A stretch of DNA of 18,414 bases, taken from NCBI GenBank assembly GCA_016840125.1, contig JAEOSY010000315.1, positions 1 through 18,414 of the forward strand. Reading direction: 5' to 3'. A model generated the notes under the pieces. That model saw only the letters and a program-made list of their open reading frames with translations, was not told the origin of the DNA and did not search any database. Position 1 is the stretch's first letter. Each line of letters begins with the position of its first letter. Made by a program: the position numbers and the translations under genes. Source of the stretch: Candidatus Helarchaeota archaeon. Lineage in GTDB: Archaea > Asgardarchaeota > Lokiarchaeia > Helarchaeales > HEL-GB-A. This document shows, in pieces, positions 1-7,314 of the stretch.

Positions 1-53
1 CCTTCACTTTTCTACTATACCGCATCTTATGTGGTCCAACATTACTCTATTAT

Positions 54-428
54 TTAATTGGTCTCATTTTCTATTAAACTCTCCGTTAAAAGTTCCAAGG
101 ATAAAATAATCGTATTGATTTGTGTGGTTAGGTATTGCGCATATTCCTCGGAGATCATTTGTAATAGCTGTAAAAAATCTATGATATCCTTTGCTTGTTC
201 AAGATTCCTTACTGATTTTTCCAATTTATACATGGCCGAAGTGTTACAACCCATGGTTAAATATATCAGACATGAATCTAAATCATTACTCGCCTGCCAT
301 AAGTTAATATCAATCAAAATAGCCTTAATAAAACACACAGAATCGTATACTTCATCGGCTAATTGTATTATCTCTATTTCGATCTTTGCAATCTCTAGAG
401 CCGCGAAGGTTCCGACCGTGACACCCAT
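54..428 (-). CDS. Hypothetical small helical protein (124 aa)
   Basis: I do not recognise this protein. The product is acidic and leucine/isoleucine-rich, with heptad-like spacing over most of its length (for example LEKSVRNLEQAKDIIDFLQL), which suggests a bundle of three or four long helices. No signal peptide, membrane segment or catalytic motif is visible. The start is an ATG at 426-428; no clear Shine-Dalgarno precedes it. A 128-codon ORF covers the same DNA on the plus strand, but its product is rich in scattered Cys and Ser and looks less like a folded protein, so I prefer the minus strand. It stands alone at the window edge. Its existence as a gene rests on ORF length and protein-like composition only. 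Confidence 0.45.
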   Translation of the reverse strand: MGVTVGTFAALEIAKIEIEIIQLADEVYDSVCFIKAILIDINLWQASNDLDSCLIYLTMGCNTSAMYKLEKSVRNLEQAKDIIDFLQLLQMISEEYAQYLTTQINTIILSLELLTESLIENETN

Positions 429-625
429 TGTTAGAGTGATATGATCTCTGATTCGATGAAAGTTTGAAATCAGATAATCTGCATAACTTTCATTAATAAC
501 ATTGTCTTCCGCTTAGCTTTTAAGCACTTACGGAACTTTATAGTCCTCCGAAGGATTGTAGTCTTCTATGTTATATTCTCGGAATCATCTTTATTTCAGT
601 TCCCATTAGCGCCCATATTTCATCT

Positions 626-880
626 GTGGCGTTTTGTGTAATGGGTGAAATTGCGGCAATTCAAGCAGGAGCTATAATTTTCGCAATAGCATGGTATTTA
701 AAATTCTGTCGTGCTTGTTGTCTTTGGAAAATAATTGTAATCGGAGTTATACTTTCATTGGTAGCAATAGCTATTGCAAGTTATTGGCTTGGTTGGCCAA
801 ATTGTTGGCTAGCAGGATTGGTACTGTTATTATTCTACTTAGGAGCTGCAATAGGTTACAGGGAAATCTGCAATAGATAA
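626..880 (+). CDS. Small membrane protein, three predicted TM helices
   Basis: The 84-residue product is almost entirely hydrophobic. Three membrane segments can be seen: around residues 8-27, 33-56 (IIVIGVILSLVAIAIASYW) and 60-78 (LAGLVLLLFYLGAAIGY). Short charged or Cys-rich links separate them (KFCRACC between the first two), and the tail is basic (REICNR). The first possible start is GTG at 626. An ATG at 641 (MGEIAAIQAG) is equally plausible and would give 79 residues; neither has a good Shine-Dalgarno. No family is recognised. It is followed by about 65 bases of AT-rich DNA and then the promoter of the HerA-like gene, so it is probably its own transcription unit. It could also be a spurious ORF, but the sustained hydrophobicity argues for a real membrane protein. 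Confidence 0.5.
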   Translation: MAFCVMGEIAAIQAGAIIFAIAWYLKFCRACCLWKIIVIGVILSLVAIAIASYWLGWPNCWLAGLVLLLFYLGAAIGYREICNR

Positions 881-945
881 AGAGAATTGAGAAACCCAAA
901 ATTTCCTTTTTTTTTCAAATATAATTAATATTTAATGAGTTTTTA

Positions 946-958
946 GAGTTTAAAAAAG
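946..958 (+). promoter_or_regulatory. Probable archaeal promoter of the HerA-like gene
   Basis: GAGTTTAAAAAAG matches a TATA element (TTTAAAAA) preceded by a purine-rich BRE-like stretch. It lies about 80 bases before the ATG at 1034, which would give a leader of roughly 55 nt. The same GAGTTT+TATA arrangement recurs before other genes in the window. Confidence 0.45.
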
Positions 959-1033
959 AAAGTAGGTAACTTTTCCTTTTTCTAATTATCTTTAAATCAA
1001 AAGAAGAGAAAATAGGAACTTACAAAAAGTTGA

Positions 1034-2248
1034 ATGAATCTAATTTTGAAGTATGTTATCGATAAGGCTTTAAAGAGAGGAATAACAGATAATTTAAAAC
1101 ATATGGTAATAATTGAAGATTCACAGTTTCTAGTCCCTTCCATTCTACGAGAAGTTCCTGAAACCAGCTTAGTTGAGGATATTCCGTTATTACTAAGAGG
1201 AGTAGGAGAGAGTTTAATAACAATTTCCACGCGTCCCGAGATTTCGTCAGATATCATAGCAAATTCAGGGGTGAAAATTACATTCAAAAGTCCTTATGAT
1301 TCACAAAAAATTGCAAAATATCAAAATTTATCAGAGAATCAAGAAAAATATTTGAGAATTATGCCTAAACGGGAAGCAATTGTGACTCTTCCTAATTATC
1401 AATTTCCCTTTAGAATATTTACAGATTATTTTGCATATGAAAAGAAAATTGATGAGAGTAAAATACAAAGCAATTCAATCTCTACCAAAGAAGATCAATT
1501 TACGCATGAAAAACATGAAGAAGAAAAAGATGGGAGTATTAGTTCAAACTTTTATATTAACCCAAGAAGAATAATCACCAAAAAAAAAATCATTCAAGTA
1601 AATAACAAACTCAACATGATCGAACTATCAAAAATTAGAAAGATTTTGAAAAATGCCCCCCTAAATAAACATTCATTATCAAAAATACTGTCGATTCCAA
1701 AAAGAGAGCTAGATATGAGACTCAAGGCAATTTTCGAAAAAGGTCAACTTGAAACCTGTATTGCCCCTATTTTTAGTAATGAGAAGAAGCAAAAATTATA
1801 CTTTTTACCTGAACAAAGGGGATATGTAAAAAAAGAAATTAAGATGAAAATAGAGAATAACTTTTTGAAAGAAGGAAAATTAGGTAAATTAGCGGAAGGG
1901 GATTTATTTGATTACATTTGGTATGGAAATAACACCCTTATTAAGATATTTAGTAATAACGAAACAATCTTAAATATAAGTAAAATGGGCAAATTATTAT
2001 TTAATTGGTTTGAAGCAGCAATTGAAAGGGGAAGCTTTGAGTTGATAGTAATTGTCCCTTTTTTAGATTGGAGTAAAGAACTTAGATTATGGTTAGCCTC
2101 ATTTCATTCAAATCAAATTTTGATTTTTTCATATAATATAGAAGATTGGAAAAAATTGACTAAATATTTAAAGAGGGGAATAAGACCCGAAGCTGATTCC
2201 AATAAACAACAAAACTTAAAAGAAAAAAAATACACTGAACGGCTATAA
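1034..2248 (+). CDS. HerA/DUF87-like ATPase, C-terminal half only, with winged-helix tail
   Basis: Residues 1-135 resemble the second half of a HerA/FtsK-type ATPase core. They show a Walker B-like strand ending in acidic residues (VIIEDSQ, E28-D29), then a sensor-like segment (TISTRPEISSDII, 64-75), then KREAIVTLPNYQFPF (near 111), which matches the usual '(G/R)EAIVxxP' strand near the end of the core. No Walker A motif exists: an in-frame TGA lies directly before the ATG at 1034, and the DNA upstream is AT-rich, promoter-like and full of stops. Residues about 195-245 look like a winged helix (KIRKILKNAPLNKHSLSKIL), followed by a mixed alpha/beta domain I cannot name. Family knowledge: HerA-like ATPases translocate DNA with nuclease partners. 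Without Walker A this protein should not hydrolyse ATP alone, so it may be a regulatory paralogue, a partner subunit or a decayed gene. The intact 404-codon frame argues against recent decay. Confidence 0.6.
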   Translation: MNLILKYVIDKALKRGITDNLKHMVIIEDSQFLVPSILREVPETSLVEDIPLLLRGVGESLITISTRPEISSDIIANSGVKITFKSPYDSQKIAKYQNLSENQEKYLRIMPKREAIVTLPNYQFPFRIFTDYFAYEKKIDESKIQSNSISTKEDQFTHEKHEEEKDGSISSNFYINPRRIITKKKIIQVNNKLNMIELSKIRKILKNAPLNKHSLSKILSIPKRELDMRLKAIFEKGQLETCIAPIFSNEKKQKLYFLPEQRGYVKKEIKMKIENNFLKEGKLGKLAEGDLFDYIWYGNNTLIKIFSNNETILNISKMGKLLFNWFEAAIERGSFELIVIVPFLDWSKELRLWLASFHSNQILIFSYNIEDWKKLTKYLKRGIRPEADSNKQQNLKEKKYTERL

Positions 2249-2343
2249 GTCAAATGTAAATTCCCATATCTCCCCACTTTCTAATGTTTAAGACCATCCA
2301 CAAAATTTCCTGACAACTCTTCTTAACTGGTTTCACGACCATG

Positions 2344-2356
2344 TGGAGTTTTTAAG
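2344..2356 (+). promoter_or_regulatory. Probable promoter of the PP-loop ATPase gene
   Basis: TGGAGTTTTTAAG combines a GGAG upstream element with a TATA-like TTTTTAAG. Counting about 26 bases from its centre places transcription start near 2379, just before the Shine-Dalgarno GGTGA (2387-2391) and the ATG at 2397. This also rules out the GTG at 2343 as translation start, because it would lie inside the promoter. Confidence 0.5.
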
Positions 2357-2396
2357 CTTTTTTTTTAAATTAAATTTTAAATCACACGGTGAAAAT

Positions 2397-3608
2397 ATGA
2401 TAAAAGAATGCAAAAGATGTTTAAATGTGGAGACCTTTGACACACTTATTCAAAAACCTATAATAATTACAGCCAATGGGTTATGTAATCAATGTATTGA
2501 ATGGGAAGAAAGTTTAAAAGAATTTAATAACTACAGAAAGGCTGCTAGAGAACAGTTACCTAAGATTTTCAATGAAATTAAAGCTGAAAAACATGAATAT
2601 GATGCACTGGTATCACTGAGCGGAGGAAAGGATAGTTCTACAGCTTTGATTCTAGCAAAAAAAAAATATGGTTTAAATATCCTTGCTTTTACAACAGACA
2701 AGGGCAATTTTTATGAGGGGGTAAAAGAACAGATCACAGACCTGACAGACCGTTTAGGGGTAGACCACATCTTTATTAAAACTCCCACACCTTTATTAAA
2801 CCATACATTCACTTTTGGAGTGAAAACCTTATCAACAGGTGGAATACAATGTAAATTATGTGGAGGACTTGTTCATATTCCGATTTTAAGTCGATTTATG
2901 TTGAATTACGATATTCCAATTATCATCACAGGTTTAGATCTTTGGGAAATCCAAGCAGGACATATTATAGAAAAAAATCGGCATGTAAAGCTATTGAATC
3001 CATTTCTTTATACATTCCCCACTTTAAGAGGGCGGTGGAATGATTATCAAACAACAATTAAGGATTGTTTAAACCTTCTAAAAAGATTTTCTAATGAAGA
3101 TGAATTTCCTGAATTAAGTAAAGATTTTATGCAAATTGCTAATGAATTAATCTTGAGATACGGATTAAGTTCAGAGAAAATCAGGGAATTTAGACATTTA
3201 GATTTTTATGATATCGGTTTAACTGCTATAGAAATATCATCTAAAAAACGACAACTTGATTTATTAAAAGAAAATGGTTGGGCACCTCCCAAGGATATGT
3301 TTACCGGAGAATTAATTGGGACTGACTGTAAAATAGGAGGATTAATCAACGCTATTACAACCTTTAAGCAGAAGAGGAAGATGTGGTCATATCGTATTCG
3401 TTCGGGTCTTGTAACGAAAGATGAAGCGATTGAAGAAATTACCAAGCAATCACCCAACATTGAGCAACTATGCTGTACTTTAAAACAGTTAGGTATGAAA
3501 GAGCTAAAAAATTGCTTGAAATTAGGGTGGAAGAATCATATTTTTGGAGATCTCTATAATAAAGAGCTGATTGATCAAATTAATACAAAATTAGATATGA
3601 TTTTTTAA
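2397..3608 (+). CDS. PP-loop ATPase, N-acetyl-sugar amidotransferase (WbpG/WbuX/PseA)-like
   Basis: The 403-residue product begins with a zinc-finger-like pair of CxxC motifs (CKRC at 5-8, CNQC at 30-33). The PP-loop SGGKDS follows at 75-80, and a further CxxC (CKLC) at 152-155 precedes LSRFMLNYDIPIIITGLD. The C-terminal part (IRSGLVTKDEAIEEI) matches the '(R/L)I..G.xT(R/K)(D/E)EA' tail of N-acetyl-sugar amidotransferases. Known members adenylate a carbonyl or carboxylate and transfer ammonia to make acetamidino sugars for surface glycans. The extra central CxxC is reminiscent of TtuA/TtcA tRNA thiolases, which share the fold, so a tRNA-thiolation role remains possible. The ATG at 2397 follows GGTGA (2387-2391) and gives the usual start MIKECKRC. 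The 3' end overlaps the convergent radical SAM gene by 18 bases. Confidence 0.75.
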   Translation: MIKECKRCLNVETFDTLIQKPIIITANGLCNQCIEWEESLKEFNNYRKAAREQLPKIFNEIKAEKHEYDALVSLSGGKDSSTALILAKKKYGLNILAFTTDKGNFYEGVKEQITDLTDRLGVDHIFIKTPTPLLNHTFTFGVKTLSTGGIQCKLCGGLVHIPILSRFMLNYDIPIIITGLDLWEIQAGHIIEKNRHVKLLNPFLYTFPTLRGRWNDYQTTIKDCLNLLKRFSNEDEFPELSKDFMQIANELILRYGLSSEKIREFRHLDFYDIGLTAIEISSKKRQLDLLKENGWAPPKDMFTGELIGTDCKIGGLINAITTFKQKRKMWSYRIRSGLVTKDEAIEEITKQSPNIEQLCCTLKQLGMKELKNCLKLGWKNHIFGDLYNKELIDQINTKLDMIF

Positions 3609-5189
3609 TTGTATTATTTCTTTATCTTCTTTTTTAAATGGATTAAAAAAATCTCTGTAATCACTCAATAAATCTTCATATATTGTATTATTAGATTCGC
3701 CTCCAGGAGGAAAAAATAACAGATTTAGATCTTTAATAATTGTCTTAATGAATTGACTAGGGTGTATTTTTCTACCTTTTATAAAATGCTTCTTGTTTGA
3801 CCATTTATTCTGGAGTGCGACCATGGATAAGTAATAGGACCAAATCTGTGCATCAGAAAGAGTAATTTCTCCTGTACTAAGATCAAATAAAGAATAGGGC
3901 GGTGGAAAAACACCTCTATCATAGAAATCCCAATTATATGAGTGAATTTTCACTCCAAATTTCTTAGGATTGAGGAAAGGTAGTGATCCGGGAAGAGGAA
4001 TCCAGATATTCATAATTGCTGAAAAAATTAAATCTTCTTTATTTAAATATTCTAATTTTTGCAGATTTTCGTTCATCGTAGAAATATTCTCGCCACAGAA
4101 TCCAATCATCCAAGTTGGCATTGATGCCAGACCAAAACTTTTCAACTTTCTCAACGCTTTATACTGGATTTCCCAAGAAGGTTTCCCCATCAAATCTAAA
4201 GTTTTCTGATTTCCGTTTTCTACACCAATACTAACAAATCCCTCGTCCTGTAATAGTAATTTCATTAAATGCAATCTTTTATTATCTGTTAAATTAGCAC
4301 GAGTTAATGCAAATTTAATCGGTGTATTGGCCAACTTTTTATATAAATGAACTAAATTTTCGAAATGTGTTACATTATAGGGGAGAATTGTATCTGTAAA
4401 CTCAAACAACCTCTTTGGAAATAATTTTTCAGCAAATAAAATATCTTCAATCACTTTCTCGGGCGATCTAAATCTAACTTTACGACGCCAGAAAAGCGGA
4501 TTTGTACAAAAAGTACATTTATAGGAACACCCACGAGTCAAACTAAGCGGAATATAAATGAAATTAGTTCTTTCTTTTTGTGGAATTAAATCTAATGGGA
4601 GTAATGGAAGCTCATCCAGTTGTTCATTCGATAATAATTTTTGGTCAGCGTTTCGTTTATTTTTTGTAGTAATCCCTTGAACATTTTCTTCAATTGATTT
4701 GATTGAAGAATTTTTTAGATATTCGTAAACGAGATTGCGCATTACTTGTTCTCCTTCACCCCGAACTACAACATCAATTTTATTATTTGATTCATCAATA
4801 CTTATTTTGTCTAAAAATGTTACATGAGGTCCCCCCACGCAAATAAGATTGTTAGGATCTATTTCTTTTACTATATCTACCACTTTTAATGTGGCATTGA
4901 AATTAGACGTATATGATGTAAGGGCTACAATTTTAGGATTATATTTTCTTATAAGGTCAGAAATTGTCGCAAATAAGGTTTTTTTACCTTTGAAATGACC
5001 TAAATCATGATATTGACAAGAAAATCCCTCTTTTAATAGATTTCCTGCAATTGACAAAAGACCTAACTGTACCGATATAATATTTCTTGTATTTTTTGAA
5101 TGATTAAAAAAATTATAGATTATATCCAAGGGTCTTAGAATAGGTTTCATAGGAGGGACTAAAAATAATACATCAATGGAAGAGGTCAT
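3591..5189 (-). CDS. B12-binding domain radical SAM protein
   Basis: The 532-residue product has an N-terminal cobalamin-binding-like Rossmann domain (IVALTSYTSNFNATLKVVDI near 88-107, then CVGGPHVTFL near 117-126 and VVRGEGE near 141-147). The radical SAM core follows, with the cluster motif CSYKCTFC (C221, C225, C228) binding a [4Fe-4S] cluster and S-adenosylmethionine. Downstream are FEFTDTILP and VSIGVENGN, typical of the barrel strands. Members perform difficult methylations or rearrangements in the synthesis of lipids, cofactors or natural products; the substrate here cannot be told. The missing classic DxHxxG indicates a degenerate B12 site, which is common in this superfamily. The ATG at 5187-5189 is the first in frame; only a weak GATGAT ribosome-binding site is seen. 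A good promoter lies about 75 bases upstream (5261-5277). Its 3' end overlaps the PP-loop gene. Confidence 0.85.
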   Translation of the reverse strand: MTSSIDVLFLVPPMKPILRPLDIIYNFFNHSKNTRNIISVQLGLLSIAGNLLKEGFSCQYHDLGHFKGKKTLFATISDLIRKYNPKIVALTSYTSNFNATLKVVDIVKEIDPNNLICVGGPHVTFLDKISIDESNNKIDVVVRGEGEQVMRNLVYEYLKNSSIKSIEENVQGITTKNKRNADQKLLSNEQLDELPLLPLDLIPQKERTNFIYIPLSLTRGCSYKCTFCTNPLFWRRKVRFRSPEKVIEDILFAEKLFPKRLFEFTDTILPYNVTHFENLVHLYKKLANTPIKFALTRANLTDNKRLHLMKLLLQDEGFVSIGVENGNQKTLDLMGKPSWEIQYKALRKLKSFGLASMPTWMIGFCGENISTMNENLQKLEYLNKEDLIFSAIMNIWIPLPGSLPFLNPKKFGVKIHSYNWDFYDRGVFPPPYSLFDLSTGEITLSDAQIWSYYLSMVALQNKWSNKKHFIKGRKIHPSQFIKTIIKDLNLLFFPPGGESNNTIYEDLLSDYRDFFNPFKKEDKEIIQLKNHI

Positions 5190-5260
5190 AGTTAATCATC
5201 ATCTTATCTTTTACTAACAGAAAAATTATTAGATATAATTGTAGTTGAATTTAAAAAAAA

Positions 5261-5277
5261 CTATTTAAACTCCTATT
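5261..5277 (-). promoter_or_regulatory. Promoter element AATAGGAGTTTAAATAG
   Basis: Read on the minus strand this is AATAGGAGTTTAAATAG: a GGAG-containing BRE-like part followed by the TATA box TTTAAATA. Transcription would start near 5239, about 50 nt before the radical SAM ATG. The identical 17-base sequence stands before the roadblock gene at 10891-10907. The near-palindromic TTTAAA could also serve the divergent methyltransferase gene. Confidence 0.55.
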
Positions 5278-5323
5278 GCAATTTTAAAGTTAAAAATAAA
5301 GAAAATGAGTGATTAAACGAATA

Positions 5324-6382
5324 ATGAGAAAAAAAAGAAAATTTTATTGTTATCTTAGCGGAGAGTTACCTAGTTCCGGTCTTCCATCTTATGAAGTAAT
5401 TGCAATTTTAAAGTCTTATAGGGAAAAATTTGCCATATTAAATAAATTTGACCAAGTTTTGTTAATATCCGCTGAAAATAATATTTGTCATCTCATTGAA
5501 AAAAGGGCTGCTTATGTTCACAGATGTGGAGAAGTTATTTTAAATAGTGTTCAAGCTAATGTAACAGAAATAAAAAAAGAGCTAAGAAGTTTTGATTTTA
5601 ATAGGATTTTTAAAAATAAATCCTCTTTTGCAGTTAGAATTAAAAGAATAAAGGAGTATTTTCCTCAAATTAAAGAAGAAAAAATGGAAAGTCTAATTGG
5701 GGGCGAAATCAAAGCTTCAGTAACCAAACCAATTAAGGTTAATTTAGATAATCCCGACGTGCTTTTTTTAGGTATTTTTACAGAAAAAAATTTCATTTTT
5801 GGAGTTAATCATGTAAACGTTAGAAGAAAGAATTTCAGATTACGAGCACCACACACTAGACCTTTCTTTCACCCATGCGGATTAGATCCTTTTTTAGCAA
5901 GAGCAATGGTTAATTTATCGGAAATAAAGGGATCACATATTATATATGATCCTTTTTGTGGTACTGGAAGTATTTTGGTTGAAGCAGCTTTAACTGGGAT
6001 AAGATCTATCGGATCTGATATTAGCTTTAAAATGATTCATGGTTGTTCCCTAAACTTAAAAGCTCAAGGGATTCAAAACTTTAATTTGTTTACAGCTGAT
6101 GCAAGACAATTTTGTATAAGGGAAACGTTTTGTTTAGTATCAGATCCCCCGTATGGTCGAGCTTCATCAATTTATGGTAAGAATCTTAGTAATCTATTAT
6201 CGGATTTCTTTAAAAACAATTATGAATTGATAGGAAAAAACTGTTTCAGCGTTCTTGCTTTACCTTCTTCCTTTAAAATCAATACTTTGTTTTCAAACTA
6301 CAATCTTAAAATACACCATAAATTTGAATATTATGTGCATAAATCACTTACACGAGAAATATATGTTATTGAAAAAATGTGA
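5324..6382 (+). CDS. tRNA (guanine-N2)-methyltransferase, archaeal Trm-G10 type
   Basis: The product (352 aa from the ATG) has an N-terminal THUMP-like RNA-binding part followed by a Rossmann methyltransferase. In the middle, VRRKNFRLRAPHTRPFFHP and GLDPFLARAMVNL match the linker and first helix of the family. Then come motif I DPFCGTGS (209-216) and catalytic motif IV DPPYGR (274-279). Family knowledge: archaeal Trm-G10 enzymes (related to eukaryotic Trm11) make m2G/m2,2G at tRNA position 10. A GTG at 5309 could extend it by five residues, but GAGTGAT at 5307-5313 looks like the Shine-Dalgarno for the ATG at 5324, so I chose that. It ends 5 bases before the RNase Z start, so the two are surely cotranscribed. 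The tRNA-Gly at the end of this cluster has G10, a possible substrate. Confidence 0.85.
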   Translation: MRKKRKFYCYLSGELPSSGLPSYEVIAILKSYREKFAILNKFDQVLLISAENNICHLIEKRAAYVHRCGEVILNSVQANVTEIKKELRSFDFNRIFKNKSSFAVRIKRIKEYFPQIKEEKMESLIGGEIKASVTKPIKVNLDNPDVLFLGIFTEKNFIFGVNHVNVRRKNFRLRAPHTRPFFHPCGLDPFLARAMVNLSEIKGSHIIYDPFCGTGSILVEAALTGIRSIGSDISFKMIHGCSLNLKAQGIQNFNLFTADARQFCIRETFCLVSDPPYGRASSIYGKNLSNLLSDFFKNNYELIGKNCFSVLALPSSFKINTLFSNYNLKIHHKFEYYVHKSLTREIYVIEKM

Positions 6383-6387
6383 AATTC

Positions 6388-7296
6388 ATGCAAGTAATAT
6401 TTTTAGGAACCGCAGGGACAATTCCAACACGTTTTAGAAATTTACCAGCAGTAGTGCTGAAACGAAACGGTAGAATTTTTCTATTTGATGCTGGAGAGGG
6501 TACACAAATTCAATTTATAAAAGCTTCCTTAAGCTTACACAAAATAAGTGACATTTTTATTTCACATATACATGGCGATCACATTGGAGGTATCCCGGGT
6601 ATTCTTCAAAGCCTATCACTTCTAAAAAGAGAAAAACCGATGAGAATTTTTGGTCCGAAACAAATCTCCAGATACGTTTCTGCTATCTATGAAACCATGA
6701 ATTTTGAATTAACATTCCCTGTGAATATAATCGAAATAAGTTCTGGAAAAATACTTGATGAAAAAGATTTTTATGTTGAATGTGTAACAGCAGAGCATAA
6801 AATAGACGCGCTTGCCTATGGTTTTTTTGAAAAACCCCGCCCTGGCAAATTTTACCCGGAAAAGGCAGAAAATTTAGGGATTCCTAAGCATCTCTGGAAA
6901 AAATTACAACATAGAGAGGAGATCAGTTTTAAGGATAAGGTGATAAAACCAGAGGATATTATGGGGCCTGAAAGAGAAGGACGAAAGATTGTTTATGCTG
7001 TTGATACTAGGCCTTGTTCAAATGTCCTTAATCTGAGTAGGGGTGTAGATCTTTTAATCCATGATGGAATGTTTGCAAATAGCTTACAAGAAAAAGCCAT
7101 AGACGGAGGACATTCAACAGTATCTGAAGCGGCAGAGTTAGCTAAAAATGCAGCCGTAAAAAGATTAGTTTTAACACATATAAGTTCAAGATATGTCTCC
7201 ACAGACGATCTAATAAATGAAGCTCGTGCAATATATTCAAATACAGAAATTGCAAACGACCTAATGATAATTGATTTACCATTACAAAAGAATTGA
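6388..7296 (+). CDS. rnz: Ribonuclease Z (tRNA 3' endonuclease)
   Basis: This 302-residue metallo-beta-lactamase-fold protein carries all signatures of the short form of RNase Z. They are the opening strand MQVIFLGTAGTIPT, FDAGEGTQ, the zinc motif HIHGDHIGG, AEHKIDALAYGF, the exosite-region PRPGKF, AVDTRP, the metal-binding HDGMF, GHSTVSEAA and LTHISSRY. Length is normal for the family (about 300). It cleaves the 3' trailer of pre-tRNAs in the cytoplasm so that CCA can be added. A GTG at 6379 overlaps the stop of the preceding gene, but the ATG at 6388 fits the conserved N-terminus, and GTGA at 6379-6382 can act as its Shine-Dalgarno. It lies between a tRNA methyltransferase and an EF-2-like gene (18-base gap to the latter), a coherent translation operon. 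Confidence 0.95.
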   Translation: MQVIFLGTAGTIPTRFRNLPAVVLKRNGRIFLFDAGEGTQIQFIKASLSLHKISDIFISHIHGDHIGGIPGILQSLSLLKREKPMRIFGPKQISRYVSAIYETMNFELTFPVNIIEISSGKILDEKDFYVECVTAEHKIDALAYGFFEKPRPGKFYPEKAENLGIPKHLWKKLQHREEISFKDKVIKPEDIMGPEREGRKIVYAVDTRPCSNVLNLSRGVDLLIHDGMFANSLQEKAIDGGHSTVSEAAELAKNAAVKRLVLTHISSRYVSTDDLINEARAIYSNTEIANDLMIIDLPLQKN

Positions 7297-7314
7297 AAAT
7301 ATATTTGATTAACC

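Noticed and set aside
58..444. 128-codon plus-strand ORF opposite the first minus-strand gene
   Set aside because: Its product is rich in scattered Cys, Ser and Ile and shows no domain-like pattern. The opposite strand gives a more natural helical protein. Some doubt remains.
2343..2396. Upstream GTG start for the PP-loop ATPase
   Set aside because: It overlaps the likely TATA box and adds a Phe-rich stretch. The ATG at 2397 has a Shine-Dalgarno and the family N-terminus.
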